Assembly: GCA_020345945.1 (NCBI GenBank)
Contig: CP070773.1
Span: 1,110,263 to 1,121,796 of the forward strand
Length of the DNA stretch: 11,534 nucleotides
Direction: 5' to 3'
Source of the DNA: Candidatus Bathyarchaeota archaeon
Lineage (GTDB): Archaea > Thermoproteota > Bathyarchaeia > RBG-16-48-13 > GCA-020345945
In this document: in pieces, positions 1 to 6,352 of the stretch
How the letters are laid out: each line of letters opens with the position of its first letter
Numbering within the stretch: position 1 is the first letter of the stretch
Program-made: the position numbers and the translations under genes
Notes under the pieces: generated by a model
The model's input: the letters and a program-made list of their open reading frames with translations, nothing else
What the model was told of the DNA's origin: nothing
Databases searched by the model: none

Positions 1-177
1 TCTCCCAAAACATCTTACCCTGAACAGACTGTATAGACATTCATAGATAAAGGTTGAGAAGAGTCAAACTACACGATTAGGACACCAACAACGGTAAGCT
101 CCACCCTACTTGAGAATCAAGAAGTCCACCAACCGTCAAGATCCGTAAGACTCTAAGCTCACATTATATTCAACCTT

Positions 178-489
178 TCAAGTCCCAGCGGAAGAAAGAA
201 TGACCTTTTCAAAGTTCAACGCCCAAGTGTAGTTGCAGATAGTTCTATAGATTAAGTCCTGATCCCAGTCCTTCTTCCAGTCAGAGTAGACCCAGTTCTC
301 TTCGTCTTGAACCTTGACCATGACACTAACCGAAAGAAGATTTCGCTTGTAGATACTCTCAATACGTAATCCGAGTTCCTTGGCAGCTTGTTTCACAGCA
401 GAAGCAACCACTTCAAGCCTTTCATTCTGGAGGGAACATTCTTCGGGAATACAGAGAACCAGACTTTCATATCCGCTCTTCATTGTCAT
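178..489 (-). CDS. Hypothetical protein, 103 aa
   Basis: I do not recognise this protein. It is small and soluble-looking, with no signal peptide or membrane segment. Residues 27-41 look like an amphipathic helix, followed by strand-like stretches around 43-60 (YKRNLLSVSVMVKV) and a Trp-rich segment (residues 66-74, WVYSDWKKDW). That suggests a small alpha/beta fold. Composition, rich in Glu, Lys, Ser and Val with natural-looking codon choice, argues for a real gene. A box A-like TATTAAATA lies about 30-40 bases before the ATG, which fits a short-leader archaeal transcript. A second in-frame ATG two codons downstream is an equally possible start. Nothing in the neighbouring genes suggests a function. 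Confidence 0.6.
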   Translation of the reverse strand: MTMKSGYESLVLCIPEECSLQNERLEVVASAVKQAAKELGLRIESIYKRNLLSVSVMVKVQDEENWVYSDWKKDWDQDLIYRTICNYTWALNFEKVILSSAGT

Positions 490-517
490 CCATATCTAGG
501 CCATCTTCTCCCCGAGA

Positions 518-529
518 TACTATTTAATA
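518..529 (-). promoter_or_regulatory. Box A (TATA) promoter of the 103-aa hypothetical gene
   Basis: On the minus strand this reads GCTATTAAATAG, an AT-rich TATA-like element centred about 34 bases before the ATG at 489. That is the usual archaeal spacing for a transcript with almost no leader. It lies just past the stop codon of the small ORF at 531-665, so the 103-aa gene need not be co-transcribed with it. Confidence 0.45.
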
Positions 530-530
530 G

Positions 531-665
531 CTAGAAGTTTTCGACGAGAGGGGGAGATAGATGACTGAAAATATCCGTCAACCTGGATAGAGGTATTTGA
601 CCCTTTTCATCCAGTATTTTCTCACGTTCTATTTCACTGATCTCTCCCTCAGTCGACAAATACAT
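531..665 (-). CDS. Possible small ORF, 44 aa, hypothetical
   Basis: The minus strand is open from 713 down to the stop at 531-533 (60 codons), but the first ATG is at 665, giving 44 aa. The translation is acidic and protein-like: it begins MYLSTEGEISEIEREK and ends LSPPLVENF. The codons upstream of the ATG also read like protein (VIRFVDVEIDKEW), yet no ATG, GTG or TTG exists between them and the stop at 714-716. Either translation starts at 665 with a weak AAGGA site, or this is the 3' remnant of a longer gene. I do not recognise the family, and the call is tentative. Confidence 0.3.
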   Translation of the reverse strand: MYLSTEGEISEIEREKILDEKGQIPLSRLTDIFSHLSPPLVENF

Positions 666-715
666 CCATTCCTTATCAATCTCAACATCAACAAAACGGA
701 TTACGTGATATACCT

Positions 716-877
716 ATGGCAGAAGCAATAAGAATAGGGCCGATTAAGGTTGGACAAATAGGAGGAGATAAGTGTGGATGCGGGAGTTCAACAATACGCG
801 TCTATGTTACCCCTATGCCACGACCGGTCTGCAAGAAGTGTTGGTCGAAACTCGCTAACACCGATACAGAATGGTAA
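716..877 (+). CDS. Small CxC/CxxC putative zinc-binding protein, 53 aa
   Basis: This 53-codon gene starts with MAEAIRIGPIKVG and ends NTDTEW. It contains two cysteine pairs, C20-G-C22 and C39-K-K-C42, separated by 16 residues. This is the arrangement of a single treble-clef or zinc-ribbon knuckle. The second pair sits in a basic context (PRPVCKKCWSK), which would suit contact with nucleic acid or a protein partner. A GTGAT at 705-709, complementary to the 3' end of archaeal 16S rRNA, lies 6 bases before the ATG and supports this start. The protein has no other domain. It is a stand-alone zinc-knuckle protein of unknown role; metal binding is inferred from the cysteines only. It precedes the DUF99 gene by 245 bases. 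Confidence 0.6.
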   Translation: MAEAIRIGPIKVGQIGGDKCGCGSSTIRVYVTPMPRPVCKKCWSKLANTDTEW

Positions 878-1072
878 GGATACAATTCTCTAACCTCCTC
901 AAGAAGAGCAATAATGATCTGCTTCTTTATAGCTAGACAGGCAACCATACCTTTCGAGACAAGTGGATGACCTTGGATGGTTTAGATATCGAGAATCACT
1001 CATGTGTACTCTTTCATCGATCCTGATGGGTAAGAGAGCGTTACGTTTTCGCTTTGATCGAAGCCCGCATAG

Positions 1073-1083
1073 GAAAATAAAAA
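1073..1083 (+). promoter_or_regulatory. Box A-like element before the DUF99 gene
   Basis: The run AAAATAAAAA lies 40-50 bases before the ATG at 1123. Its position would place transcription initiation around 1105-1110. It is AT-rich rather than a classic TTTATA, so the call is moderate. Confidence 0.35.
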
Positions 1084-1122
1084 TGATTAGATTGGGAGAA
1101 TTGAGTGTTGAGAGCGTAAGAG

Positions 1123-1713
1123 ATGGGTATTCAAGCTGGCAAGACAGGGGTTAGGGCCCTTGGAATATCTGAAAGCTTTGTCAAAGGAGCGGATCAAAGG
1201 TCCATCCTTGCCGGTGTAGTAATGCGAGGAGACCTGAAAATAGATGGATTCTCATTCAACTATACTACGGTAGGAGGGATGGACTCAACAGAGTCTATAC
1301 TCGGACTCTACTATAAGCTGGAACGCAACGACATCAACCTTCTCATGCTCAATGGATGCATAATAAGCTGGTTCAATGTCGTGGACTTGAAAGAATTGAA
1401 TAAAGAAACAGGCAAACCGGTAATCTGCATTACCTATGAAGAGTCAGAGGGAATTGACCAGTACTTCAAGGAGTACTTCGAGGACTGGGAGACACGACTT
1501 GAAGTATACAGAAGAAATGGAGAAAGAACCAAGACAATCTTGCACACGGGCCATCAGATCTTCACGAGATTCATTGGAATTAAAGAAGACCTCGGTAGAA
1601 GAACTTTAGACAGATTCACTCTAGAAGGAGGAGTACCGGAGCCTCTGAGAATCAGCAGAATACTTGCAAGAGCCATCCTGAAATCCGAATTATCCACACG
1701 GCATAACCGTTGA
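1123..1713 (+). CDS. DUF99 family protein (endonuclease dU-like), divergent
   Basis: This 196-aa protein matches the archaeal DUF99 family, whose members are annotated as endonuclease dU, a nuclease for deaminated DNA. Recognisable blocks in order are: RALGIS near residue 11, AGVVMRGD (30-37), VGGMDSTE (50-57), LMLNGCIISWFNVVDL (74-89), KETGKPVICITYEE (94-107) and a C-terminal PEPLRISRILARAI helix (172-185). Length is normal for the family (about 180-200 aa). The start is fixed by an in-frame stop at 1117-1119. Three motifs that in typical members, as I recall them, carry acidic residues are altered here: a GxDDG-like block reads GISES, the VDG block reads VGG, and the LDG/KG-AGFN block reads NGCIISWFN. 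The protein may therefore be catalytically changed or inactive. Family assignment is solid; function is inferred. Confidence 0.85.
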   Translation: MGIQAGKTGVRALGISESFVKGADQRSILAGVVMRGDLKIDGFSFNYTTVGGMDSTESILGLYYKLERNDINLLMLNGCIISWFNVVDLKELNKETGKPVICITYEESEGIDQYFKEYFEDWETRLEVYRRNGERTKTILHTGHQIFTRFIGIKEDLGRRTLDRFTLEGGVPEPLRISRILARAILKSELSTRHNR

Positions 1714-1844
1714 ATCTCTCAAATCTCCTAATCCCGACATGACTTAAGAACTCAAGAGAAAAACGCATATCCGACATGAAAGCAACGAATACCTTAACGA
1801 CATAGATCATGCGTTCTTGATGTTATTGTTGAAGGCGAATTCAC

Positions 1845-2699
1845 ATGGTTGATCAAATCAAAGTTGCAGGAGTTCAGATGAACCCAAAAATTCTGAAGAA
1901 GGAAGAAAATCTTGAACAAGCCATAGAGATGATCCGGAATGCTGTAGAAAATGAGGCAAAGCTAATCATCTTCCCCGAGTGTGCATTGACTGGATACTGC
2001 TATTCAAGCATTGAAGAGGCGAGTATCTCAGCAGAACCGATTAACGGTGCAAGTATCCAGAGGATTGGCGTGCTCTGCAAGGAACTTAACGTATACGTAG
2101 TGATGGGATTCCTTGAGACTGACGGAAATACAATTTTCAACTCCCTTGCTTTTACAGGACCCGATGGATTGATTGGGAGATACCGAAAGATCCATCTACC
2201 ATTCTTAGGAGTTGACCGATTCTTATCTCCCGGGAATGAACCATTCAAGGTTTATGATACAGAAGTTGGAAAGATAGGAATGAACATCTGCTACGACTCA
2301 AGTTTTCCAGAGAGTTCCCGAGTTTTGGCGTTGAAGGGTGCAGAACTAATAGTCCTGTCAACGAACTGGCCAAAAGGAGTCGAATATTATCCCAAATATG
2401 TCGTTCATACGCGGGCAATAGAAAACCGGGTTAACTACGCTGCGATCAACAGAACAGGAGTGGAACGTGGAGTAAGATTCTGTGGTCTGAGTAAGATCGT
2501 AGACAGTACTGGAATAACGCTAGCTGAAACCGGTAAATCTAAAGAAGAGATCATATACGCTTGGGTCGACCTAGCAAAGGCAAGAAACAAGAAGAGCATC
2601 AAGATCCCAGGAGAATGGGAGACAGACCGAATCATGGATAGAAGACCAGAGTTCTACACCAAAATAAGCGACCCAAAAAAACCTTCAGAATCCCATTGA
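1845..2699 (+). CDS. Carbon-nitrogen hydrolase (nitrilase superfamily amidohydrolase)
   Basis: This is a full-length 284-aa nitrilase-superfamily enzyme, which hydrolyses non-peptide C-N bonds (amides, carbamoyl groups or nitriles) in the cytoplasm. The catalytic triad is visible. Glu45 lies in IIFPECALTG, Lys115 in GRYRKIHLPF, and the nucleophile Cys149 in GMNICYDSSFPE. The N-terminal KVAGVQMNP strand and the later ENRVNYAAINR block are also characteristic. The overall pattern looks more like amidase/carbamoylase branches than true nitrilases, but the substrate cannot be read from sequence. The start ATG has a GAAGGCG seven bases upstream. A small unknown gene follows after 61 bases on the same strand, so the two may be co-transcribed. 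All key residues are intact. Confidence 0.92.
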   Translation: MVDQIKVAGVQMNPKILKKEENLEQAIEMIRNAVENEAKLIIFPECALTGYCYSSIEEASISAEPINGASIQRIGVLCKELNVYVVMGFLETDGNTIFNSLAFTGPDGLIGRYRKIHLPFLGVDRFLSPGNEPFKVYDTEVGKIGMNICYDSSFPESSRVLALKGAELIVLSTNWPKGVEYYPKYVVHTRAIENRVNYAAINRTGVERGVRFCGLSKIVDSTGITLAETGKSKEEIIYAWVDLAKARNKKSIKIPGEWETDRIMDRRPEFYTKISDPKKPSESH

Positions 2700-2760
2700 C
2701 CAAAAACTGAAGAGATAAGGACTGGAAGACCGAAGAAAGAAAAATAGAAGGCGTACCATC

Positions 2761-3111
2761 ATGACAGAGAATCCCTACGAACAGATCGAATATGACAATC
2801 TCATTCTCCTTCTTCAAGCTATGAGTAAAAAAACGAAAAGAAACGAAGATGAAGACAAATACTTGAGAGTGATCAGGACATTCCTCACCCATCTGCACGA
2901 AACCCCAAAAACTATGCTCCAGAAAGCAAACGAAGCCAAGACCTTGAAGACAAGAGAAGAACTGAGAAGACACACAATCCGAGAAGCGATCTTCTACCTC
3001 GATTCACTTGCTGAGAGAGACGAGATATCGATGAATGACTATGCATTCAGATCCGCAGTGATTGGAAATTTCATGAAACTGATGGCAGACTATGTAATGA
3101 AAGGGCAGTAA
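2761..3111 (+). CDS. Hypothetical all-helical protein, 116 aa
   Basis: I do not recognise this family. The protein is highly charged and appears entirely alpha-helical. There are helices at about 8-22 (YDNLILLLQAM), 30-46 (EDKYLRVIRTFLTHL), 63-86 (basic, TREELRRHTIREAIFYL) and 94-113 (MNDYAFRSAVIGNFMKLM). It has no cysteines, no membrane segment and no signal peptide. It starts 61 bases after the amidohydrolase with the same GAAGGCG-N7-ATG leader arrangement, and may be co-expressed with it. The convergent cupin gene begins 34 bases past its stop. Length, codon use and start context favour a real gene; role unknown. Confidence 0.65.
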   Translation: MTENPYEQIEYDNLILLLQAMSKKTKRNEDEDKYLRVIRTFLTHLHETPKTMLQKANEAKTLKTREELRRHTIREAIFYLDSLAERDEISMNDYAFRSAVIGNFMKLMADYVMKGQ

Positions 3112-3145
3112 TCCTCAATCTAGTGGAAGACCTTGGATTATACTA

Positions 3146-3487
3146 TTACGCCCAGACGGTCACATAAATGATTGTCAACGGCTCATCTGTCTCGTTCTTA
3201 ATACCGTGAGCTGTCTCCCCAGATATATGGAGTGTAAGTCCGGGATGGGCTTCAAGCGGTTTTCCTTCGACCTCGATTCTCCCGGTTCCTGACAGAACAT
3301 AATATATCTCTTCGCGTTCGGGATGAACATGAACCTTGAATTCTCCTCTAGGAGGAACTTGTAAGAGGCCGAACCCCGAAAATTTCATTCCCTCAAGTTC
3401 ATCTTTTCCTAAGACTCTTTTGATGTTGGCTACTCCAGTCCTGTAAGGGGAATATGAGATGCTATTCGCATCGACAGTTTTCCACAT
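3146..3487 (-). CDS. Single-domain cupin protein
   Basis: This is a 113-aa single-domain cupin. Motif 1 is clear: G48 followed by H53, H55, E60 and G67 (FKVHVHPEREE...LSG). Motif 2 provides H94 and N98 (ISGETAHGIKN). The three histidines and the glutamate form the usual metal site, so a divalent metal such as Mn, Fe, Zn or Ni is expected. Small cupins of this type include sugar isomerases, dioxygenases and binding proteins, and sequence alone does not separate them. The first 40 residues add strands and a dimer-forming segment. Upstream is a box A-like TTTTATTA about 30-40 bases from the ATG, so it probably has its own promoter although it follows the glycosyltransferase gene by 58 bases. Confidence 0.9.
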   Translation of the reverse strand: MWKTVDANSISYSPYRTGVANIKRVLGKDELEGMKFSGFGLLQVPPRGEFKVHVHPEREEIYYVLSGTGRIEVEGKPLEAHPGLTLHISGETAHGIKNETDEPLTIIYVTVWA

Positions 3488-3515
3488 AATAATCTCTCAT
3501 CGAATTCTATCTATA

Positions 3516-3528
3516 GGTAATAAAATGC
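3516..3528 (-). promoter_or_regulatory. Box A promoter of the cupin gene
   Basis: The minus strand reads GCATTTTATTACC, a good TATA-like element centred about 35 bases before the cupin ATG. It lies within the 58-base gap after the glycosyltransferase stop and suggests independent transcription of the cupin. Confidence 0.45.
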
Positions 3529-3545
3529 TTTCCTATGTTTTCAGC

Positions 3546-4775
3546 CTACTGAACCTTCGAATCTAAGACCTTATGTATTTGAAGGCGGAGAAACGCCATA
3601 TTAGGGACCGAACAAGCTTTAACGAGATGTGTGAGGGCCCATCCGACCACGGTGAATGCAATCAGTAATCCATATGTCCTTACACCGATAGGTGCGTAGT
3701 CCAGAGTTCTAAGGGGAAAATAGGTAGAGAGAATAGCTTCAGGGATAAACCAAGCGTAATTTCGCCTATGAATCCCGATATTTACTGCGGAGAAGGCCAT
3801 CGGAAATACTAGATACTGAGAGTTGATCATCAGCCCCACCAAAGTGAAGACCATATTCGAACCGAGAAGAGTGTCGTTTAAGGCTGTCTCGCGGTCACTA
3901 TTCAGATAGCAGAGAGCTGTGAATAGAGCCATCGAGGAGGCTATTGCTGGCTTGTAAAGGTAGAAGGTATCTGAAGGTAAATGAAAGGCTTTGTCAAGGA
4001 GATACCAGATCCCGGAGAAGAAGAAGCCTTCGTAATGCTGGTACCGAGTACACAGTGATGTCTCCAGTCTACTGGCCATACCTATCGATGCAATATACTC
4101 GGACGGACTTCCAAGTAAGAAAGGAAGAGAGAAGACGAAGAATAGTGAAGCAGATGTCGCGAGAAAAAGAAAGACCCCACGGAAAACTCTTCTCTTGAGT
4201 AATACTGCGCATAGTGGAGGCACAGCAAGATACGCGTACTGTTTTGTTAGGAGAGCTAAACCAAACCAGAGTCCTCCTCTAACGAAACTGTCCTTCTCAA
4301 GGTCGTATACGGTTAGAAGAAGAAAAAGGATACATATACTATCAAACATTCCCTGAATTGACGAGATATAGATCACAAAAGGATTGAAAAGCCAGACTAC
4401 AGCAGGAACCAACGCACTATCCTCATCTCGCCTCCATCTTCTAATCTGAAGGAAGATTACTAAAGATACCAATATGTCTGATACGATTATCGGGAATTTC
4501 ACAAGGAATCGAAAGATAGGCGAGAGCTCCGATGCATACCATCCCAATCGGTACCCTGAACCAACTATACTCAAGATGAACATCCATATAGGAGGATACT
4601 CGTACTCAGCGGGTCTGGGGTATGCGAATCTATAAAACTCTGAGAAGTTTGATGAGGAGAGTATCTTGACACTGTCGAACCAACACCTAATATCGAATCC
4701 TCCTGTCGAGTAAGAGAGCCAAAGTCTCAGCATTCCCCCAAGAAACAGAAAGAGAAAGAGTTTCTTAGGAACCAA
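3546..4775 (-). CDS. GT-C type multi-pass membrane glycosyltransferase
   Basis: This 409-aa, very hydrophobic protein has around ten predicted membrane segments. It has the layout of GT-C (dolichyl-phosphate-sugar dependent) glycosyltransferases, related to Alg6/Gpi18/GT87-type enzymes. After the first membrane helix comes an outward loop with acidic residues D28 and D34 (GGFDIRCWFD), where these enzymes place their catalytic acid. Other family-like blocks are YEYPPIWMF (58-66), KFPIIVSDIL (93-102), QGMFDS (141-146) and LLTKQYAYLAVPP (175-187). It would transfer a sugar from a lipid carrier to glycan, lipid or protein on the outer face of the membrane. The TTG start is the only usable start after the in-frame stop at 4818-4820; the next Met is residue 15. 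Acceptor and sugar cannot be assigned. Confidence 0.8.
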   Translation of the reverse strand: MVPKKLFLFLFLGGMLRLWLSYSTGGFDIRCWFDSVKILSSSNFSEFYRFAYPRPAEYEYPPIWMFILSIVGSGYRLGWYASELSPIFRFLVKFPIIVSDILVSLVIFLQIRRWRRDEDSALVPAVVWLFNPFVIYISSIQGMFDSICILFLLLTVYDLEKDSFVRGGLWFGLALLTKQYAYLAVPPLCAVLLKRRVFRGVFLFLATSASLFFVFSLPFLLGSPSEYIASIGMASRLETSLCTRYQHYEGFFFSGIWYLLDKAFHLPSDTFYLYKPAIASSMALFTALCYLNSDRETALNDTLLGSNMVFTLVGLMINSQYLVFPMAFSAVNIGIHRRNYAWFIPEAILSTYFPLRTLDYAPIGVRTYGLLIAFTVVGWALTHLVKACSVPNMAFLRLQIHKVLDSKVQ

Positions 4776-4989
4776 GCTACGAAATCTCTTTGAACTGTCA
4801 TTGCCGAGTAACTTAGGTCACCTATCCCTTGTAACTCACCATATTCACCCAACGATATGGGAGTCTTCTTGCACTCATTAAACCTCAAACTACTCCTTTA
4901 GCCTCGGATATAGGCTTTGGTAGAACTTTGTCTTTGGAAAGTCCTATTAGGGTATTGCTAAGGGAGAAGAGTGAGAAGATGAAGGTCTG

Positions 4990-5727
4990 ATGAGAAGGGA
5001 AATATTCACAATTGCCATTTGCGTCTTGATGGTTACGACCATTGGATGTGAAGTAATTGAAGTCAAGGGCAAACCTTCTGCTGACTTCAGCAATAGGACA
5101 GTAACCGTCGAGCAAGGATCAAGCTTCACACAAGAATTGACGCTCGAAGGTAGAGATACGGACTACAGGAATCTGAAAGTGCATTTCCGGATGCCAGACG
5201 GTGTTACATCTCCCGACACACCCAAAACAGAAACATTGGAAGATGGGGAGGAATGGATAGTCATAGTGCATTTTCAGGTAGGTCAAGAGGTAAATCCAGG
5301 AACCTATACGGTCTACGCTCGAGGGGAATGGGAAGAATTCAACGAGGATACAGACGGGTGGGAAGGAAACGAAGGTGAACTGACGAAGTTCACTCTAATA
5401 GTGCAAGAGAAGTCATCAGGTTCCTCTGACGGTGAAGGAGAAGAGGGGACTTTAATTTCATTCTCTGATCCTATTGTCCTCGGTCTTTCAGGTGTCGGAG
5501 TGTTAGCTATCGTAGTGGGGGGCTTCCTATATTACAGAAGTAGACAAAGAACTGAAATTCCGAAGCTACAAACACCAAGTCCAGGAATAGAGATCACACC
5601 TACCGAAGAGCCTGGAACGAAGAAGTTCTGCAGATATTGTGGAACAGAGATCGATTCTGAGACTGCTTTCTGTAGCAACTGCGGAAGAGAGACGAAAGAA
5701 TCAGACGAGGCTTCAAAACCAACATGA
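4990..5727 (+). CDS. Membrane-anchored extracellular beta-domain protein with C-terminal zinc ribbon
   Basis: This 245-aa protein has four visible parts. Residues 1-20 are a signal peptide (MRREIFTIAICVLM...), with Cys20 in a loosely lipobox-like TIGC. Residues about 30-140 form a Thr/Val/Glu-rich beta-sandwich-like domain (WIVIVHFQVGQ, NPGTYTVYARGEW) resembling archaeal NEW3/CARDB-type surface domains. An acidic Ser/Gly linker (141-153) is followed by one membrane helix at 160-182. The cytoplasmic tail ends in a zinc ribbon with CxxC pairs C214/C217 and C228/C231. The topology is therefore outside-to-inside type I. Such zinc-ribbon-tailed membrane proteins are common in uncultured archaea but their job is unknown. 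An in-frame stop at 4972-4974 limits the start; GAAGGT lies just before the ATG. Confidence 0.8.
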   Translation: MRREIFTIAICVLMVTTIGCEVIEVKGKPSADFSNRTVTVEQGSSFTQELTLEGRDTDYRNLKVHFRMPDGVTSPDTPKTETLEDGEEWIVIVHFQVGQEVNPGTYTVYARGEWEEFNEDTDGWEGNEGELTKFTLIVQEKSSGSSDGEGEEGTLISFSDPIVLGLSGVGVLAIVVGGFLYYRSRQRTEIPKLQTPSPGIEITPTEEPGTKKFCRYCGTEIDSETAFCSNCGRETKESDEASKPT

Positions 5728-5801
5728 TACTGAAGAGCGCTAGACTGACGTCAACAATAACGCGAGACAAGAACCGCTTGACAGAAAGCAGAGAACATCC
5801 G

Positions 5802-5812
5802 CATATTATAAG
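5802..5812 (+). promoter_or_regulatory. Box A promoter of the tandem-repeat HhH gene
   Basis: CATATTATAAG is a strong TATA-like element ending about 45 bases before the ATG at 5858. With initiation about 25 bases downstream it leaves a leader that includes the GAGGTGA ribosome-binding site. It indicates transcription separate from the upstream membrane protein. Confidence 0.5.
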
Positions 5813-5846
5813 TGAGTTAGCACTATTCTCAGGTTTTGAAGAGTAA

Positions 5847-5853
5847 GAGGTGA
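5847..5853 (+). promoter_or_regulatory. Shine-Dalgarno site GAGGTGA
   Basis: GAGGTGA is fully complementary to the archaeal 16S rRNA 3' end and lies 4 bases before the ATG at 5858. It fixes that start codon. Confidence 0.6.
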
Positions 5854-5857
5854 GTAG

Positions 5858-6298
5858 ATGGGTGAGATAGAGATTTTCAATATACTTGGGATTAAATATT
5901 TTGATAAGGACTTCCAGAAATGCTCCTACACAGAGTTGGTGGAGGCACCTGTATTCGCCATCAGCGGTGTAAGTGAGGCTGATGCAACCGATCTCAAGAA
6001 AGCCTTGAAAGTTAAATCCGTAGGAGATCTTGCGACCAATAAATACGTACAGATTGCACAGGCCTTGACTGCTTTCTCGGATATTTCCACGGAAGTGCTG
6101 GATAAGAAGTTCGAATCGAAAGAGTTCAAGAAACTTAGGAAACAGCCAGTAAGCGCAATCTCAGGAATCTCAGAAAGAAGCGGCAAGCTACTCAAGAAGA
6201 CTCTGGGAATCGACACTATAGAGGAGCTGGCCGGGAACAAGTATGTGAAAATTGCACAGATAACAGTTACAATGGCAGCACTAGAATCGATACTTTAG
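5858..6298 (+). CDS. Protein of two tandem helix-hairpin-helix-like repeats
   Basis: This 146-aa soluble protein consists of a short N-terminal extension and two copies of a repeat of about 61 residues, at 14-74 and 80-140. In both copies a DKxF segment leads into P-V-x-AISG(V/I)SE, then (D/K)LLKK-like helix, and finally NKYV(Q/K)IAQ. The AISGxSE turn flanked by helices resembles a helix-hairpin-helix, a fold used for sequence-independent DNA or RNA backbone contact or for protein contact. No catalytic motif is seen. The gene has its own promoter and a strong ribosome-binding site, suggesting decent expression. A similar motif (IKGVGKSIEEEL) forms the tail of the L13e protein in this window. 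Nucleic-acid binding is inference; the repeat structure is directly visible. Confidence 0.75.
   Translation: MGEIEIFNILGIKYFDKDFQKCSYTELVEAPVFAISGVSEADATDLKKALKVKSVGDLATNKYVQIAQALTAFSDISTEVLDKKFESKEFKKLRKQPVSAISGISERSGKLLKKTLGIDTIEELAGNKYVKIAQITVTMAALESIL
5897..6277 (+). repeat. Internal duplication inside the HhH-repeat gene
   Basis: Codons 14-74 and 80-140 encode homologous 61-residue units with a constant offset of 66 residues (198 bases). Shared positions include DKxF, AISGxSE and NKYVxIAQ. The two copies have diverged strongly at DNA level, so the duplication is old. Confidence 0.65.
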
Positions 6299-6352
6299 AT
6301 CTGCAAACACAACTGGACTAGACTTTGATTGAAACGATAATCGAAAGTAATC

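Noticed and set aside
1..177. The left edge of the window, checked for a partial gene, tRNA or repeat.
   Set aside because: No open frame, RNA fold or repeat was convincing. It may be a spacer or the end of a feature outside the window.
763..920. A minus-strand 47-48 codon frame beginning MVACLAIKK, antisense to the zinc-knuckle gene.
   Set aside because: Its C-terminal half is simply the antisense of a better-supported coding frame, and it has no motif of its own.
963..1154. A 63-codon plus-strand frame starting with GTG, preceded by a TATA-like CTTTATAG near 923-931.
   Set aside because: It is Arg-rich, has no recognisable motif and overlaps the well-supported DUF99 start by 32 bases. It is probably a chance frame, though the promoter-like element leaves a small doubt.
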